This document shows positions 41,786 to 51,146 of a DNA stretch of 64,000 bases, one piece after another (within the stretch, counting starts at the first letter, position 1; every line of letters begins with the position of its first letter). The stretch covers positions 16,048-80,047 of the forward strand of contig NZ_JAERUC010000081.1 of the NCBI RefSeq assembly GCF_016745505.1. The letters run 5' to 3'. Source of the DNA: Streptomyces silvae. GTDB lineage: Bacteria > Actinomycetota > Actinomycetes > Streptomycetales > Streptomycetaceae. The notes beneath the pieces are model-generated. The model was given only the letters and a program-made list of their open reading frames with translations. It did no database searches and was not told the origin of the DNA. The translations under genes were made by a program, and so were the position numbers.

Positions 41786-43120
41786 GTGAGCACCACACTC
41801 GCCGCCGGTACCAGCCTCGACTTCACGCTGGCCCAGCAACTGACCGTGATCGCCCTCTGTGCGCTGACGGCCTACATCTCGCACATGGCCCTGGCCGTCT
41901 TCAACGACGGCGTACGTCCCTTCCTGCTGGACTTCATCCAGGGGCGCACCACCCGCAGCGCGACGACGGCTGTCTCCTTCGGTCTCTCCGCGGGGTTCAT
42001 CTTCGGGCTCGGCGCGCCGATGGCGCTCTCCACCGGTGTGCTGAATCCGTGGCTCGTCTTCCTGCCCACCGACATCCTCGGGATGCTGTCGCCGAAGAAG
42101 TGGCTCGCGCCGATTCTCGGTGCGGCCTGGGGGGCCGTCGTCGTGTTCGGGCTGAACGGCGCGAACAACGTGGCGCACGACCTGCCGGTCGACTTCCTGA
42201 CCGCGATGCAGCAGATGTCGACGCCGATCCTTTTCCTCTTCACGCTGTTCCCGGTGCTCGCCATCACCAAGCAGTTCGGCCGTAGGTGGGGCGGTGTCGC
42301 GGGCGGCCTCGAACTGGTCCTCGTCGTGATGACCATGAAGCTCTGGCCGAACATGTTCGCCGGGGCGCTCGCCATGGCGGCCGGTGTGCTGATGCTCATC
42401 GGACTGGCGGTCTCCAAGGACGTCAGGCAGCGCCGGGCGGACCGGACAGCGGGTGTCGTCGAGGAGGTCCCGCAGGACGATCCGATGGCCTCCCTCTTCA
42501 GCGCGAGCGCGGCCCGTCTGCGCAGGTATCTGCCGCTGTTCATGGTGCTGGGGGCCGGGGTCTGTGTGCTCGCCCAGATGCACATATTCGGCGGCGGGGA
42601 GGCGACCAGCTTCCTGATCGCGAAGGGGCAGTACTCCGAAGCGGCCCAGGTGGACTTCTACCGGGTGTTCGGCTTCATCCCGCTCATCGCGACGACCGCG
42701 CTGGCTTCCGGCGCGTACGGGATCGCCGGGTTCACGCTGGTGTACCCGATCGGCTACCTCATGCCGAACCCGTTCCTGGCGGCCGTGGTCGGCGCAGTCG
42801 TGTTCGCCGTCGAGGTCCTGGCGCTCTCCTGGATCGGCCGGATACTCGGCAAGCTGCCCAGCGTGCGGGACTCGTCCGAGCACCTGCGCAGTGCCATCGG
42901 GGACACCCTCCAGCTGGCGATCCTCTTCGGGTCGCTGATGGCCGCGAACGCCATGGGAGGCGGGCTCGGCATCCTCGTCGTCGGCGGTCTCTACCTGCTG
43001 AACGAGGCGATGGGCCGGCCGGTCGTGAGGATGGCCGCCGCTCCCGCGGCCGTGATCGTCGGGGGCATCGTCCTCAACATCCTGTACTGGCTCGACCTGT
43101 TCACCCCGCTCAAGGGCTGA
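41786..43120 (+). CDS. yhfT: YhfT family membrane transporter
   Basis: 444 residues from a GTG with AAGGAGTGA 7 bases upstream. It has 10-12 membrane helices (LTVIALCALTAYISHMAL, VSFGLSAGFIFGLGAPMAL, GGVAGGLELVLVVMTMKLW, GGIVLNILYWLDLF). A charged cytoplasmic loop sits in the middle (SKDVRQRRADRTAGVVEEV). It is an uncharacterised family, assumed to carry the cluster substrate across the membrane. Confidence 0.87.
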   Translation: MSTTLAAGTSLDFTLAQQLTVIALCALTAYISHMALAVFNDGVRPFLLDFIQGRTTRSATTAVSFGLSAGFIFGLGAPMALSTGVLNPWLVFLPTDILGMLSPKKWLAPILGAAWGAVVVFGLNGANNVAHDLPVDFLTAMQQMSTPILFLFTLFPVLAITKQFGRRWGGVAGGLELVLVVMTMKLWPNMFAGALAMAAGVLMLIGLAVSKDVRQRRADRTAGVVEEVPQDDPMASLFSASAARLRRYLPLFMVLGAGVCVLAQMHIFGGGEATSFLIAKGQYSEAAQVDFYRVFGFIPLIATTALASGAYGIAGFTLVYPIGYLMPNPFLAAVVGAVVFAVEVLALSWIGRILGKLPSVRDSSEHLRSAIGDTLQLAILFGSLMAANAMGGGLGILVVGGLYLLNEAMGRPVVRMAAAPAAVIVGGIVLNILYWLDLFTPLKG

Positions 43121-43165
43121 CCACTCCGGGACAGGACCGGGCCGTACGAGAGAGGGACCCCCACG

Positions 43166-44122
43166 ATGAACCGCCCCGCACCACGCACCCTGCGCACCGT
43201 CACCGGAGAGCTGCCCGCCGCCTCCGTACGCGGTCCCGTTCTCGCGCACGAGCACCTCGTCCTCGATCTGGACCGCCTGGGCGACGGCGCTGCCGTCCTC
43301 CATCCGGAGCACCACTCGGCTGCGGTGACCGCCGAACTGGCCTCACTGCGTGAGGAGTTCGAGCTCTCGCTCGTCGTCGAGCTGACCTGCCGGGGCATGG
43401 GCCGTGATGCCGGGGCCCTGGCCAGGATCTCGCGGGACGCCGGGGTGGCCGTCGTCGCGGCCACCGGCTGGTACTACGAGCCGTTCCACACGCCGGAGAC
43501 CGAGGTGGGCGATGTGGAGCAGCTCGCCGGTCTCCTCGTCCGCGAGGCCGAGGGCGGCATCGGCGCGAGCGGTGTGCTGCCGGGTGTCCTCGGCGAGATC
43601 GGCAGCCACGGCGACGTTCCGACCGCTGCCGAGGCCAAGGTGCTCCGGGCGGGGGCGCGGGCCGCGCTGGCCACGGGGCTCTCCGTCGCCACCCATGCGC
43701 AGCTCGGCCGGGGCGGGCCCGCCCAGCTGGAGCTGCTCACCGGTGAGGGCCTGCCGGCGCACCGGATCAGCATCGGCCACCAGGACCTGCTCGACGACCC
43801 GGGTGTCCACCGGGAGCTCGCGGCGCGGGGGGCGTACGTCGCTTTCGACACCGTGGGCAAGTCGGCGTACCGCAGCGACCGGGACCGGCTGGAGCTGCTG
43901 CTCACCCTTCTGGAGGCCGGACACGCCGACCGCGTACTGCTCAGCTGCGACATCTCCCGCCATGGCTACCTCCTGGACGAGGGGGGCCAGGGATACGGCC
44001 ACCTGTTCCGGAGCTTCCTTCCCCGGCTCCGGGCGGCGGGCGCCGACGACGGTGTGATCGATCTGCTGACCCGCCGCAATCCGCTGCGCTTCCTGACCGG
44101 GGCGAGCGAGGAGGACAACTGA
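43166..44122 (+). CDS. php: Phosphotriesterase homology protein Php (YhfV)
   Basis: 318 residues, amidohydrolase (beta/alpha)8 barrel. Metal ligands: His pair in LAHEHLVLD, Glu in GEIGSHG where phosphotriesterase has a carbamylated Lys, His in VATHAQL, His in SIGHQD, and Asp in LLSCDISR. The Glu bridge is a mark of Php rather than of the organophosphate or lactone hydrolases. The substrate is unknown; a lactone or phosphoester made by the neighbouring enzymes is likely. Its stop is one base before the next ATG. Confidence 0.88.
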   Translation: MNRPAPRTLRTVTGELPAASVRGPVLAHEHLVLDLDRLGDGAAVLHPEHHSAAVTAELASLREEFELSLVVELTCRGMGRDAGALARISRDAGVAVVAATGWYYEPFHTPETEVGDVEQLAGLLVREAEGGIGASGVLPGVLGEIGSHGDVPTAAEAKVLRAGARAALATGLSVATHAQLGRGGPAQLELLTGEGLPAHRISIGHQDLLDDPGVHRELAARGAYVAFDTVGKSAYRSDRDRLELLLTLLEAGHADRVLLSCDISRHGYLLDEGGQGYGHLFRSFLPRLRAAGADDGVIDLLTRRNPLRFLTGASEEDN

Positions 44123-44123
44123 C

Positions 44124-45239
44124 ATGAGCCCCGTACTGCCACGGACCTTCCCGCTGGCGACGGTCCCCCTGGAGGACGCCGTCGCGCGGCAGTTCCGGCT
44201 TCTGGAGGCCACCGCCGCCCACTTCGAGGGGCCTCAGCTCTTCTCGGCCGACGCCGGCGTGGTCCCCGGCCTGGGCCGTCCACGCACCACCGCGCGCGTC
44301 GAGGCCGTCCTCGCGGACTTCTTCGGAGCCGAGGACGCCGCCTTCGTGCAGGGCGCCGGCACGGGTGCGATCCGGGCCGCGCTCAACGCCGCCGTCCGGG
44401 CCGGTGACCCGCTGCTCATCCACCGCGCCCCGGTCTACCGCACGACCGAGGTCACCCTGCGGGGCATCGGCGTGCGGACCGTCGAGGTGGACTTCAACGA
44501 CCCCGCGGCTCTCCAGGAGGCCCTCGCGTCCGGGCAGTTCCGGTGGGCGTACGTCCAGCACACCAGGCAACGGCTCGCGGACTCCTACGACCCGGCCGAG
44601 GTCCTCGCGGCCTGCCGGGCGGCCGGGGTCCGCACGATCGTCGACGACAACTACGCGGTGATGCGCACCCCGGCCGCCGGGGTCGAGCTGGGCGCCGACG
44701 CCTCCTGCTTCTCCCTGTTCAAGCTGCACGGGCCGGAGGGTGTCGGCATGGTCGTCGGGGCCCGGGATCTCGTCGCGCACATCCGGGGGGACAACTACTC
44801 GGGCGGCGGGCAGGTCCAGGGCCACCAGGCGCTCGACGCCCTGCGCGCCCTCACCCACGTCCCCGTCATGTGGTCCGTGCAGTCCCGCGTCGGTGCCGAG
44901 GTCGCGGAACGGCTGGCGGCCGGAGAGGTGGAGGGCGTCGCGGAGGTGCGCGTCGCCAACGCCCAGGACCGCTGTCTCCTCGTCCGTCTGGACCGCCCCG
45001 TCGCCCGCGAGCTGCCCGCCGTGGCGGCCCGTTTCGGAGCGGCCCCGTACCCCGTCGGCTCCAACTCCCGTTACGAGATCGCCCCGCTCTTCTACCGCAT
45101 GTCCAGCTCCGCCCTGGACGACTCCCCCGAGCTGGCCGACTGGACCGTGCGCATCAATCCGATGCGGGCCGGCGCGGACCTCGTCATCGGCATCCTGCGC
45201 AGCTCGCTCGCCGCCCTGGACGACCAGAAGGACCACTGA
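44124..45239 (+). CDS. yhfS: PLP-dependent aminotransferase-fold enzyme YhfS
   Basis: 371 residues, fold type I. The cofactor Asp lies in TIVDDNYAVMRT, and the Schiff-base Lys is in SLFKLHGPEGVGMVVG. N-terminal parts GPQLFSADAGVVPGLGRPR and FVQGAGTGAIRAALNA bind substrate and phosphate. YhfS is annotated in E. coli as a putative aminotransferase of unknown reaction. It starts one base after php and ends two bases before yhfX, so the three are made together. Confidence 0.86.
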   Translation: MSPVLPRTFPLATVPLEDAVARQFRLLEATAAHFEGPQLFSADAGVVPGLGRPRTTARVEAVLADFFGAEDAAFVQGAGTGAIRAALNAAVRAGDPLLIHRAPVYRTTEVTLRGIGVRTVEVDFNDPAALQEALASGQFRWAYVQHTRQRLADSYDPAEVLAACRAAGVRTIVDDNYAVMRTPAAGVELGADASCFSLFKLHGPEGVGMVVGARDLVAHIRGDNYSGGGQVQGHQALDALRALTHVPVMWSVQSRVGAEVAERLAAGEVEGVAEVRVANAQDRCLLVRLDRPVARELPAVAARFGAAPYPVGSNSRYEIAPLFYRMSSSALDDSPELADWTVRINPMRAGADLVIGILRSSLAALDDQKDH

Positions 45240-45241
45240 CC

Positions 45242-46405
45242 GTGTTTCTCGACACCCTGATCACCCGTAACCCCGGGCTCGTCGACACCGCGGCCGCCCT
45301 CCACCGGGACGGCGCGATCCCGCCCGACACCTATGTCATGGACCTGGACGCCGTCGAGGAGAACGCCGCGCTGCTGGCGGCCGAGGCGCAACGGCTCGGC
45401 GTCGGGCTCTGGTTCGTCGTCAAGCAGCTCGGCCGCAACCCCGAGCTGATCCGGGCCATCGCCCGGCACATCCCGCGCTCCGCCGCCATCGACCTGGCCG
45501 AGGCCCGCACCCTGCGGGCCGCCGGAGCTCGTCCCGGCAACGTGGGCCACCTCGTCCAGATCCCGCGCCGTGCGCTGCCCGAGGTGCTGTCGCACCGACC
45601 GGAGACCGTCACCGTCTTCGATCAGGCCAACGCCCGTGCGGTCTCCGACGCGGCGCTCGAGCTGGGCTTCGTCCAGGACGTCCTGATCCGGATCGAGGGC
45701 GCCGACGGTTCGGTGTACCCCGGCCAGGAGGGCGGCGTACCGCTCTCCAGGCTGGACGTCTTCGCCGAGGCCGCCGAAGCGCTGGAGGGGATCCGGATCG
45801 GAGGCGTCACCGCCTTCCCCTGCGTCCTGTGCGATCCGTCGACGGGCCGGCCCGCCGCCACCCCCAACTTCGCTCTGGCGCTGAAGGCCCGCGAACTCCT
45901 GGAGTCGCGGGGGCACCACGGCCTCCGGCTCAGTGCACCCAGCGCCACCTCGATGGCCTCCCTCCCGCTGCTCGCCGAGCTGGGCGCCACCCACGGCGAA
46001 CCGGGCCACGCCCTCACCGGCACCACCCCGCTGCACGCCGTCGATCCGGCGCAGCCCGAGAAGCCCGCCTATGTGTACGTCAGCGAGGTCGCCCACTTCC
46101 TCGACGACGGGCGCCCGGCGGTGTACGGCGGCGGGTTCTACGCCCGCTCCCACATCCGCAGCGCCCTTCTGCCGCGTACCGGCGCCCGGCTGGGCGTGCG
46201 GGACTCCCCCGCCGAGAACATCGACTACTACCGGCTGCTCGACGCGCCCGCCGAAGGCGCGGACGTCCGCGTCGGTGACACAGCGCTGTTCGCCTTCCGC
46301 ACCCAGATCTTCGTCACCCGTTCGACCGTCGCCGTCGTCTCCGGGGCCACCTCCGGCTCTCCGCGGCTGCACGGCCTGTACGACGCCCAGGGCCGAGCCC
46401 TGTAA
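45242..46405 (+). CDS. yhfX: PLP-dependent alanine-racemase-fold enzyme YhfX
   Basis: 387 residues from the GTG at 45242. Fold type III PLP barrel: the cofactor Lys is in WFVVKQLGRNPELI (about 61), and HLVQIPRRALPEVL, GGVTAFPCVLCDP and LRLSAPSATSMASL line the site. The C-terminal beta domain includes AHFLDDGRPAVYGGGFY. It probably racemises or epimerises an amino acid-like intermediate. In E. coli it is an orphan of this class. Confidence 0.86.
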   Translation: MFLDTLITRNPGLVDTAAALHRDGAIPPDTYVMDLDAVEENAALLAAEAQRLGVGLWFVVKQLGRNPELIRAIARHIPRSAAIDLAEARTLRAAGARPGNVGHLVQIPRRALPEVLSHRPETVTVFDQANARAVSDAALELGFVQDVLIRIEGADGSVYPGQEGGVPLSRLDVFAEAAEALEGIRIGGVTAFPCVLCDPSTGRPAATPNFALALKARELLESRGHHGLRLSAPSATSMASLPLLAELGATHGEPGHALTGTTPLHAVDPAQPEKPAYVYVSEVAHFLDDGRPAVYGGGFYARSHIRSALLPRTGARLGVRDSPAENIDYYRLLDAPAEGADVRVGDTALFAFRTQIFVTRSTVAVVSGATSGSPRLHGLYDAQGRAL

Positions 46406-46415
46406 GGAGCACCTC

Positions 46416-47657
46416 ATGGCCAAGACCGTCATCGTCGTCATCGACGGGTTCGGAGTCGGCGCCATGCCCGACGCGGGCGAGCTTCGCCCCGGCGACCTGG
46501 CCGCCGACACCTGCGGGCATGTCCTCGACCACGCCCGCACCGCGTTCGGCCGGCCGCTGCGCCTGCCGATGCTGGGGGCGCTGGGGCTCGGGCTGGTCCA
46601 TCCGCATCCGGACCTGGCACGCCGTACGCATCTGCCGGTGGCCGCGGGCCGGGCGGCGCTCGGCTATCCGGGTGCGGACACCTTCGCGGGCCACCAGACG
46701 ATGATGGGCGCGGACTTCAGCCGGGTGACGGTGGCACGGCTCGCCGATCACCTCGACGAGGTGACCGACGCGCTCCGGGCCGCCGGTCACCGGGCCGAAC
46801 GGGCCGACGGGAAGCCGCTGCTGGTCGTCGACGGCGCCGTACTGGTGCACGACAACCTGGAGGCGGATCCGGGGATCAACTGGAACGCGTCAGGCCGCCT
46901 CGACGACCTGCCGTTCGAAGGGCCGGGAGGGATCCTCGCGATCGCCCGGACCGTCCGCTCCGTAGCCCCGGTCGCCCGTGTCATCGCGGTCGGCGGGCAC
47001 GCGGACGGTCCGCTGCCCTCCTTCGTGCGCCCCGGGGACGGGGGCACGGTCGGGCTGGACACCCCGGCCACGGGCTTCTACCGCAACGGCGGCCTCCAGG
47101 TGCAGCACCTGGGCGCTCCCCTGGACCACACCCGCCAGCTCCCCGGCCTGGCCGCCCGGGCCGGCATCCCGGTCACCCTGGTGGGCAAGGCGGCCGACAT
47201 CCTGGTGTGCGAGGCGGCGGAGCGCCATCCGGCCGTGGACACCGGTGATGTCCTGTCCCACACCCTGGAGGCGGTACGTGCCGGGGGCGACGCCCTGGTG
47301 GTGGCGAACGTGCAGGAGACGGACCTGGCGGGGCATCAGCAGGACACCGCGCGGTACGGGCGGCTGCTGGAGCGGGTGGACGCGGGGCTCGCCGGGCTCG
47401 CGGCGCTGCTCGGGGAACCGGGCGACCGGCTGATCGTCACCGGTGACCACGGCAACGACCCCACGATCGGCCACGCGCACCACACCCGGGAGTACGTGCC
47501 GGTGCTGATCCACCGGCCCGGCACGAGCGGGGTCGAGCTCCTGCCGGACGCACGCAGTCTGGCCGACGTCGGCGCCACCGCCGCGCTGTCGCTGGCTCTG
47601 GATCCGGAGGAGCTGGCCGGGGGCTCGCCCCTGCACGCCGGCCGCCGCGCGGCCTGA
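46416..47657 (+). CDS. yhfW: Phosphopentomutase-like metalloenzyme YhfW
   Basis: 413 residues, alkaline-phosphatase superfamily. The metal Asp lies in VVIDGFGVGAMPDAGE and the candidate nucleophile Thr in GHQTMMGADF. C-terminal metal sites are ETDLAGHQQD and VTGDHGNDPTIGHAHHTRE. It matches phosphopentomutase DeoB in core layout, but the sugar-binding cap differs. AAGGAG lies 7 bases before the ATG. It is the last gene before the hairpin at 47678. Confidence 0.87.
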   Translation: MAKTVIVVIDGFGVGAMPDAGELRPGDLAADTCGHVLDHARTAFGRPLRLPMLGALGLGLVHPHPDLARRTHLPVAAGRAALGYPGADTFAGHQTMMGADFSRVTVARLADHLDEVTDALRAAGHRAERADGKPLLVVDGAVLVHDNLEADPGINWNASGRLDDLPFEGPGGILAIARTVRSVAPVARVIAVGGHADGPLPSFVRPGDGGTVGLDTPATGFYRNGGLQVQHLGAPLDHTRQLPGLAARAGIPVTLVGKAADILVCEAAERHPAVDTGDVLSHTLEAVRAGGDALVVANVQETDLAGHQQDTARYGRLLERVDAGLAGLAALLGEPGDRLIVTGDHGNDPTIGHAHHTREYVPVLIHRPGTSGVELLPDARSLADVGATAALSLALDPEELAGGSPLHAGRRAA

Positions 47658-47677
47658 ACCTCTGCCACGACATGCGG

Positions 47678-47711
47678 CGCGGGCCCGGCAGACGTTCCTG
47701 CCGGGCCCGCG
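47678..47711. terminator. Hairpin terminator of the yhf cluster
   Basis: CGCGGGCCCGGCAG pairs perfectly with CTGCCGGGCCCGCG around a 6-nt loop, 20 bases past the yhfW stop. It lies between convergent genes and lacks a U-run. Confidence 0.82.
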
Positions 47712-47809
47712 GCTGATCACGGCACGGGACGGCTCCCCCGCTGCGGCTCAGTGGGGAGCGCGCCCGTACCGGTGTGGGTGAGAGAACGTACTGAGGGCGG
47801 CGAGGGGGA

Positions 47810-48262
47810 TCAGCGGATCTCGGTGGTGCGCTGCTCCTTCAGCGAGGCGCAGTTGGAGTTGTCCACCGACACGTACACGTTGGCGATGCTTCCGCCCCAG
47901 CTCACGCAGTAGCCCTTGCCGTACACGTAGCCCGGGCCCGCGTACGAGGTGAAGTTGCCGTCGTCCCCGGCCCAGTCGTCGGTGGCGGGGACGTAGATGT
48001 ACGTGGACATGGGCTTGGCCGAGCCCGGGTTGGTGCGGATGGTCGCGACGCAGTTCTTGCCGTTGGCCGAGTTGTACGTCAGGTACACGGTGCCCAGCGA
48101 GCCGACAGGTACCGAGTTCACTGTCTTGTAGGCCTTGCCGCAGACCCCCTGCGGTGTGACGTTCGGCGCGGCGGAGGCGGTCGTCGCGCCGAACGCGACC
48201 GTGCCGCCGACCGCGAGCGCGGTTGCTGCCCCGACAGCCGCGACATTACGAACGATTCTCAT
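47810..48262 (-). CDS. Spore-associated protein A (SapA)-like secreted protein
   Basis: 150 residues from MRIVRN. The signal peptide has the core AAVGAATALAVGGTVAFG and ASAAP cleavage near residue 32. The mature domain has GVCGKAYKTVNSVPVGSLG, TVYLTYNSANGKNCVATIR and YVYGKGYCVSWGG, the pattern of S. coelicolor SapA. Four Cys are likely to form two disulphides. SapA is a small spore-wall protein; the role here is assumed. Confidence 0.82.
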   Translation of the reverse strand: MRIVRNVAAVGAATALAVGGTVAFGATTASAAPNVTPQGVCGKAYKTVNSVPVGSLGTVYLTYNSANGKNCVATIRTNPGSAKPMSTYIYVPATDDWAGDDGNFTSYAGPGYVYGKGYCVSWGGSIANVYVSVDNSNCASLKEQRTTEIR

Positions 48263-48387
48263 ATTTCCCCCTTGTGTCCCTGAGAGCTGTTTGCTCCCAC
48301 TTGATGTGACCGCCGAACGGCACGGATGGTTGCACCGCATCCACGCAGAGGTACGGAAGGGTCGCATGTGTGTATCGGGGCGGCCGG

Positions 48388-49182
48388 TCAGGCTGGGGCG
48401 GAGGTGTCCTGTCCGATCGGGAAGGTGGCCCCGGGGGCGGCGTACGCGACGGGCCCTTCGAACCGGGCCGAGGCGCGTGCCACCGCCTGCTCGGGCGTCA
48501 GGAAGGGCCCGACGTGGGTGACGATCAGCCGGTGCGCCCCGGCCGCGCCCGCCGTGTCCCCGGTGTCCTCGGGCGTGTGGTGCACCTGGTCCCCCTCGGC
48601 GGGCGGCTGGGCGCTCTCGGCCTCGCACAGCAGCACGTCGCAGCCTTGGGAGAGTTCCACGAGACCCGGGCAGGGCGCCGTGTCCCCGGAGTAGACGAGC
48701 GAGGCACCCGCCGTTTCGATGCGCACGGCGAAGGCAGGCATTCCGTGCGCCACTTCACGACTGGTCAGGGTGAGCGCTCCGACGCGCGCCCGGTGCCCGT
48801 CGTGCAACTCGTGCACGGCGAAGGCGGATTCCACCGGGCTGCGTGTGGCGGTGTGGGTGAGGAAGTGCGCCAGCCGTTCGGCGATGCCCGGCGGTCCGTA
48901 CAGCGGGATGGGCGCGGCGAGCTGGATGTCCGCGTGAAGGGCGGCGTAGTAGGCGGTGAGCAGGTCGGCGCTGTGGTCGGCGTGCAGGTGCGAGATCCAG
49001 ATGGCGTCGAGCTCGTCGAGACGGAGATGGCGTTGGAGCTGGGCCAGGGTCCCGCTGCCCGCGTCCACCCAGATCCGGGTGCCACCGCCGGACACCAGGT
49101 AGCCGGAACAGGGGTTGTCGACGCTCGCGTAGGGCGTCGCGGAACCCAGGACGGTGAGCTGGAGGTGGTGGTCGCTGGACAT
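48388..49182 (-). CDS. MBL-fold metallohydrolase, RNase Z-like
   Basis: 264 residues. The zinc motif is SHLHADHS (about 64-71). Further ligands are the His in REVAHGMPAFAV, the Asp in VYSGDTAP and the His in IVTHVGP. LTVLGSATPYASVDNPCSGYLV is the usual start of RNase Z/arylsulfatase-like members. No flexible arm of true RNase Z is apparent, so a small-molecule phosphodiesterase or arylsulfatase role is as likely as tRNA processing. Confidence 0.86.
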   Translation of the reverse strand: MSSDHHLQLTVLGSATPYASVDNPCSGYLVSGGGTRIWVDAGSGTLAQLQRHLRLDELDAIWISHLHADHSADLLTAYYAALHADIQLAAPIPLYGPPGIAERLAHFLTHTATRSPVESAFAVHELHDGHRARVGALTLTSREVAHGMPAFAVRIETAGASLVYSGDTAPCPGLVELSQGCDVLLCEAESAQPPAEGDQVHHTPEDTGDTAGAAGAHRLIVTHVGPFLTPEQAVARASARFEGPVAYAAPGATFPIGQDTSAPA

Positions 49183-49329
49183 GCGCGGAGTCTAGAGCGC
49201 CCGATCCGGACTCATCGGCGACTTCCGGCCCTGGGTCATTTTGCGGAACCTTTACCCGGGACGGCCCGTTGACCGGATGAGCGCACAGGCTCGTGAACGA
49301 CCACTCAGACGAAGACCGAGGTGACGTCG

Positions 49330-49878
49330 ATGGCAGTGTGGGACCGGCTCAAGGATCAGGCCAGGACTCTCCAGCAGTCCCAGGGAGCACGCGGGTCGAC
49401 GGCCGGACGGAGCAGTGGGCGGGGATCCGGCGGCGGTGCGCGCGCCCAGTTGGTGAGCACGCTCAAGTCGCAGCTCACCTCGCTCAAGGCGGAGCTGAAG
49501 AGCGGCGCCTACCGGGACGCGAGTATGGCGATGTGCGCCCTGGTCGCCGCGGCGGACGGCCATGTGGACCCGGCCGAGCGTGCGCACGTGGAATCGATGA
49601 TCCTCGGCAACGACGTCCTGCAGAACTTCCCGCCGGAGCAGCTGCGCCAGCGTTTCAACAAGCACGTGGACCAGCTCGCTCTCAACTTCCCGCAGGGCAA
49701 GGCCGATGCCCTGCAGGAGATCGCCAAGACGTCCAAGAAGCCGGCCGAGGCGAGGGCGGTCGTGCAGACCGGCATCGTCGTCGCCGGCGCCGACGGCGAC
49801 TTCTCCCAGGCCGAGCACCTGATCCTTCGGGAGGCGTGCACGGCGCTGGGTCTGTCCCCTGCGGAGTTCCAGCTCTGA
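49330..49878 (+). CDS. TerB family tellurite-resistance-like protein
   Basis: 182 residues from MAVWDRL (GAGG about 9 bases upstream; a GTG nine bases earlier is possible). The Ser/Gly/Arg-rich N terminus (about 15-40) is flexible. The TerB helical domain follows: MCALVAAADGHVDPAERAHVE and a second half VVAGADGDFSQAEHLILREA, each with an Asp-rich metal site. Relatives act in membrane-stress and metal responses. No ter cluster is nearby. Confidence 0.86.
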   Translation: MAVWDRLKDQARTLQQSQGARGSTAGRSSGRGSGGGARAQLVSTLKSQLTSLKAELKSGAYRDASMAMCALVAAADGHVDPAERAHVESMILGNDVLQNFPPEQLRQRFNKHVDQLALNFPQGKADALQEIAKTSKKPAEARAVVQTGIVVAGADGDFSQAEHLILREACTALGLSPAEFQL

Positions 49879-49894
49879 GCGGAGGGGACGGGGC

Positions 49895-50284
49895 CTAGAT
49901 CTGCGGCCGGCGGTCCGCGGGGAGGGCGCAGGCAGGCGTGCCGCCCGGCATCCGCTCACGGTTGTTCGCGATGAGCCGGTAGACACCGTGGGCGAGCTGG
50001 CGGAGCGGAGGCAGGGTCAGCAGCGCGCCCGGGACGGCCCAGCCTCTTCCGGCGCTCAGCAGCAGCTTGGCGACGGCCTGCGCGCCGCCGTGGATCGCTC
50101 CGGAGGGGGTGACCCAGAGCAGTTCGTACTCCGCTCGCTCCCGGGTGGCACCGAAGGAGTCCAATTCCGCGAACTGCCACGGGGTGATCTCGCACCTCGG
50201 CCTGATGTGCCGTTCCACGAACCTGACGGACGAGGTGCAGAAAGCGCAGTCGCCGTCGTAGATGAGCACAGGTCGCGTTCGCAT
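49895..50284 (-). CDS. DCC family thiol-disulphide oxidoreductase-like protein
   Basis: 129 residues from MRTRPV. The DxxCxxC signature is present in LIYDGDCAFCTSSV. Later WVTPSGAIHGGAQAVAKLL and YRLIANNRERMPG match the family. These thioredoxin-fold proteins are thought to transfer electrons at a CxxC site; the motif here reads DCAFC. It is convergent with the TerB gene, 16 bases away. Confidence 0.87.
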   Translation of the reverse strand: MRTRPVLIYDGDCAFCTSSVRFVERHIRPRCEITPWQFAELDSFGATRERAEYELLWVTPSGAIHGGAQAVAKLLLSAGRGWAVPGALLTLPPLRQLAHGVYRLIANNRERMPGGTPACALPADRRPQI

Positions 50285-50378
50285 GACCTCATCATGCCGC
50301 ACAGCAGGGCGGTGCCGTCCGCGCCCCGGCGCGCGGACGGAAGCCGTCGACGTCTTCGGAGGCTTCGCGCGCGAGGTC

Positions 50379-51146
50379 CTACGGTGTGCGCCGCCGACGG
50401 GCGAGGTGGACCGTGAGGTCGGCGTCGATCTCGACCGTCTCCGGCAGGACCCGCATGATCCGGCCGAACACCTGCGCCCGCTCGCCGGCCGGCAGCACGA
50501 GATAGGCGGAGACGGTCGAGAGATGGCCGACGTAGTCGGAGGCGCTCATGGTCAGACGCCTTTCGATCACGGACTGCTGGACTCCGGTGAACCACTCGGA
50601 CCGCCGGAGCTCCGTACCCGGCCACTGCATGGCATGGTCCGGAGGTGTCCCGTCCGGCGACGGCACCCCGTCGCTCTCCAGGTACGGCGCCCGCGCGGCG
50701 CGCACAGCCTCCTCCACGGCCGGATCGGCCGGCTGGATCGGCCCGCCGAACGAGGCGAACACCCCACCCGGCTCCAGGAGCGCAGCCATGCGTGACCACC
50801 GGCCCTCCGGGGCCGTCCAGTGCAGCGCGGCCGCCGCGAAGACCAGCCCGTACGTCTCGTCCGGCCGCAGATCCTCGAAGGCGGCCCGCACCGTCCTGAC
50901 GCCCGACGGCAGCCGCTTGCGCAGTTCGGCGAGCATCGCCCCGTCGGGCTCGGTGGCGGTGACCGCGACACCGTGCCGGGCGAACAGGCGCGTGGCCTTG
51001 CCCGTACCGGCGCCGATCTCGAGGGCGGTCCGATGGGGCCGGCCCGCGTATGCCGTGATCAGGTCGAAGAGCTCCACGGAGTACCCCGGCCGGAACCGTT
51101 CGTACGCTTCCGCCATCGCTCCGAAGGTTCGCGCACGGACGGCCAT
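50379..51146 (-). CDS. Class I SAM-dependent methyltransferase
   Basis: 255 residues from MAVRAR. The SAM loop is ALEIGAGTGKATRLF (about 40-54), then TATEPDGAMLAELR for the ribose acid, and FVFAAAALHWTAPEGRW-like post-I motifs. The C terminus has helices around YVGHLSTVSAYLVLP. The closest pattern is the UbiE/Coq5-like methyltransferase group with small-molecule substrates. Confidence 0.87.
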   Translation of the reverse strand: MAVRARTFGAMAEAYERFRPGYSVELFDLITAYAGRPHRTALEIGAGTGKATRLFARHGVAVTATEPDGAMLAELRKRLPSGVRTVRAAFEDLRPDETYGLVFAAAALHWTAPEGRWSRMAALLEPGGVFASFGGPIQPADPAVEEAVRAARAPYLESDGVPSPDGTPPDHAMQWPGTELRRSEWFTGVQQSVIERRLTMSASDYVGHLSTVSAYLVLPAGERAQVFGRIMRVLPETVEIDADLTVHLARRRRTP

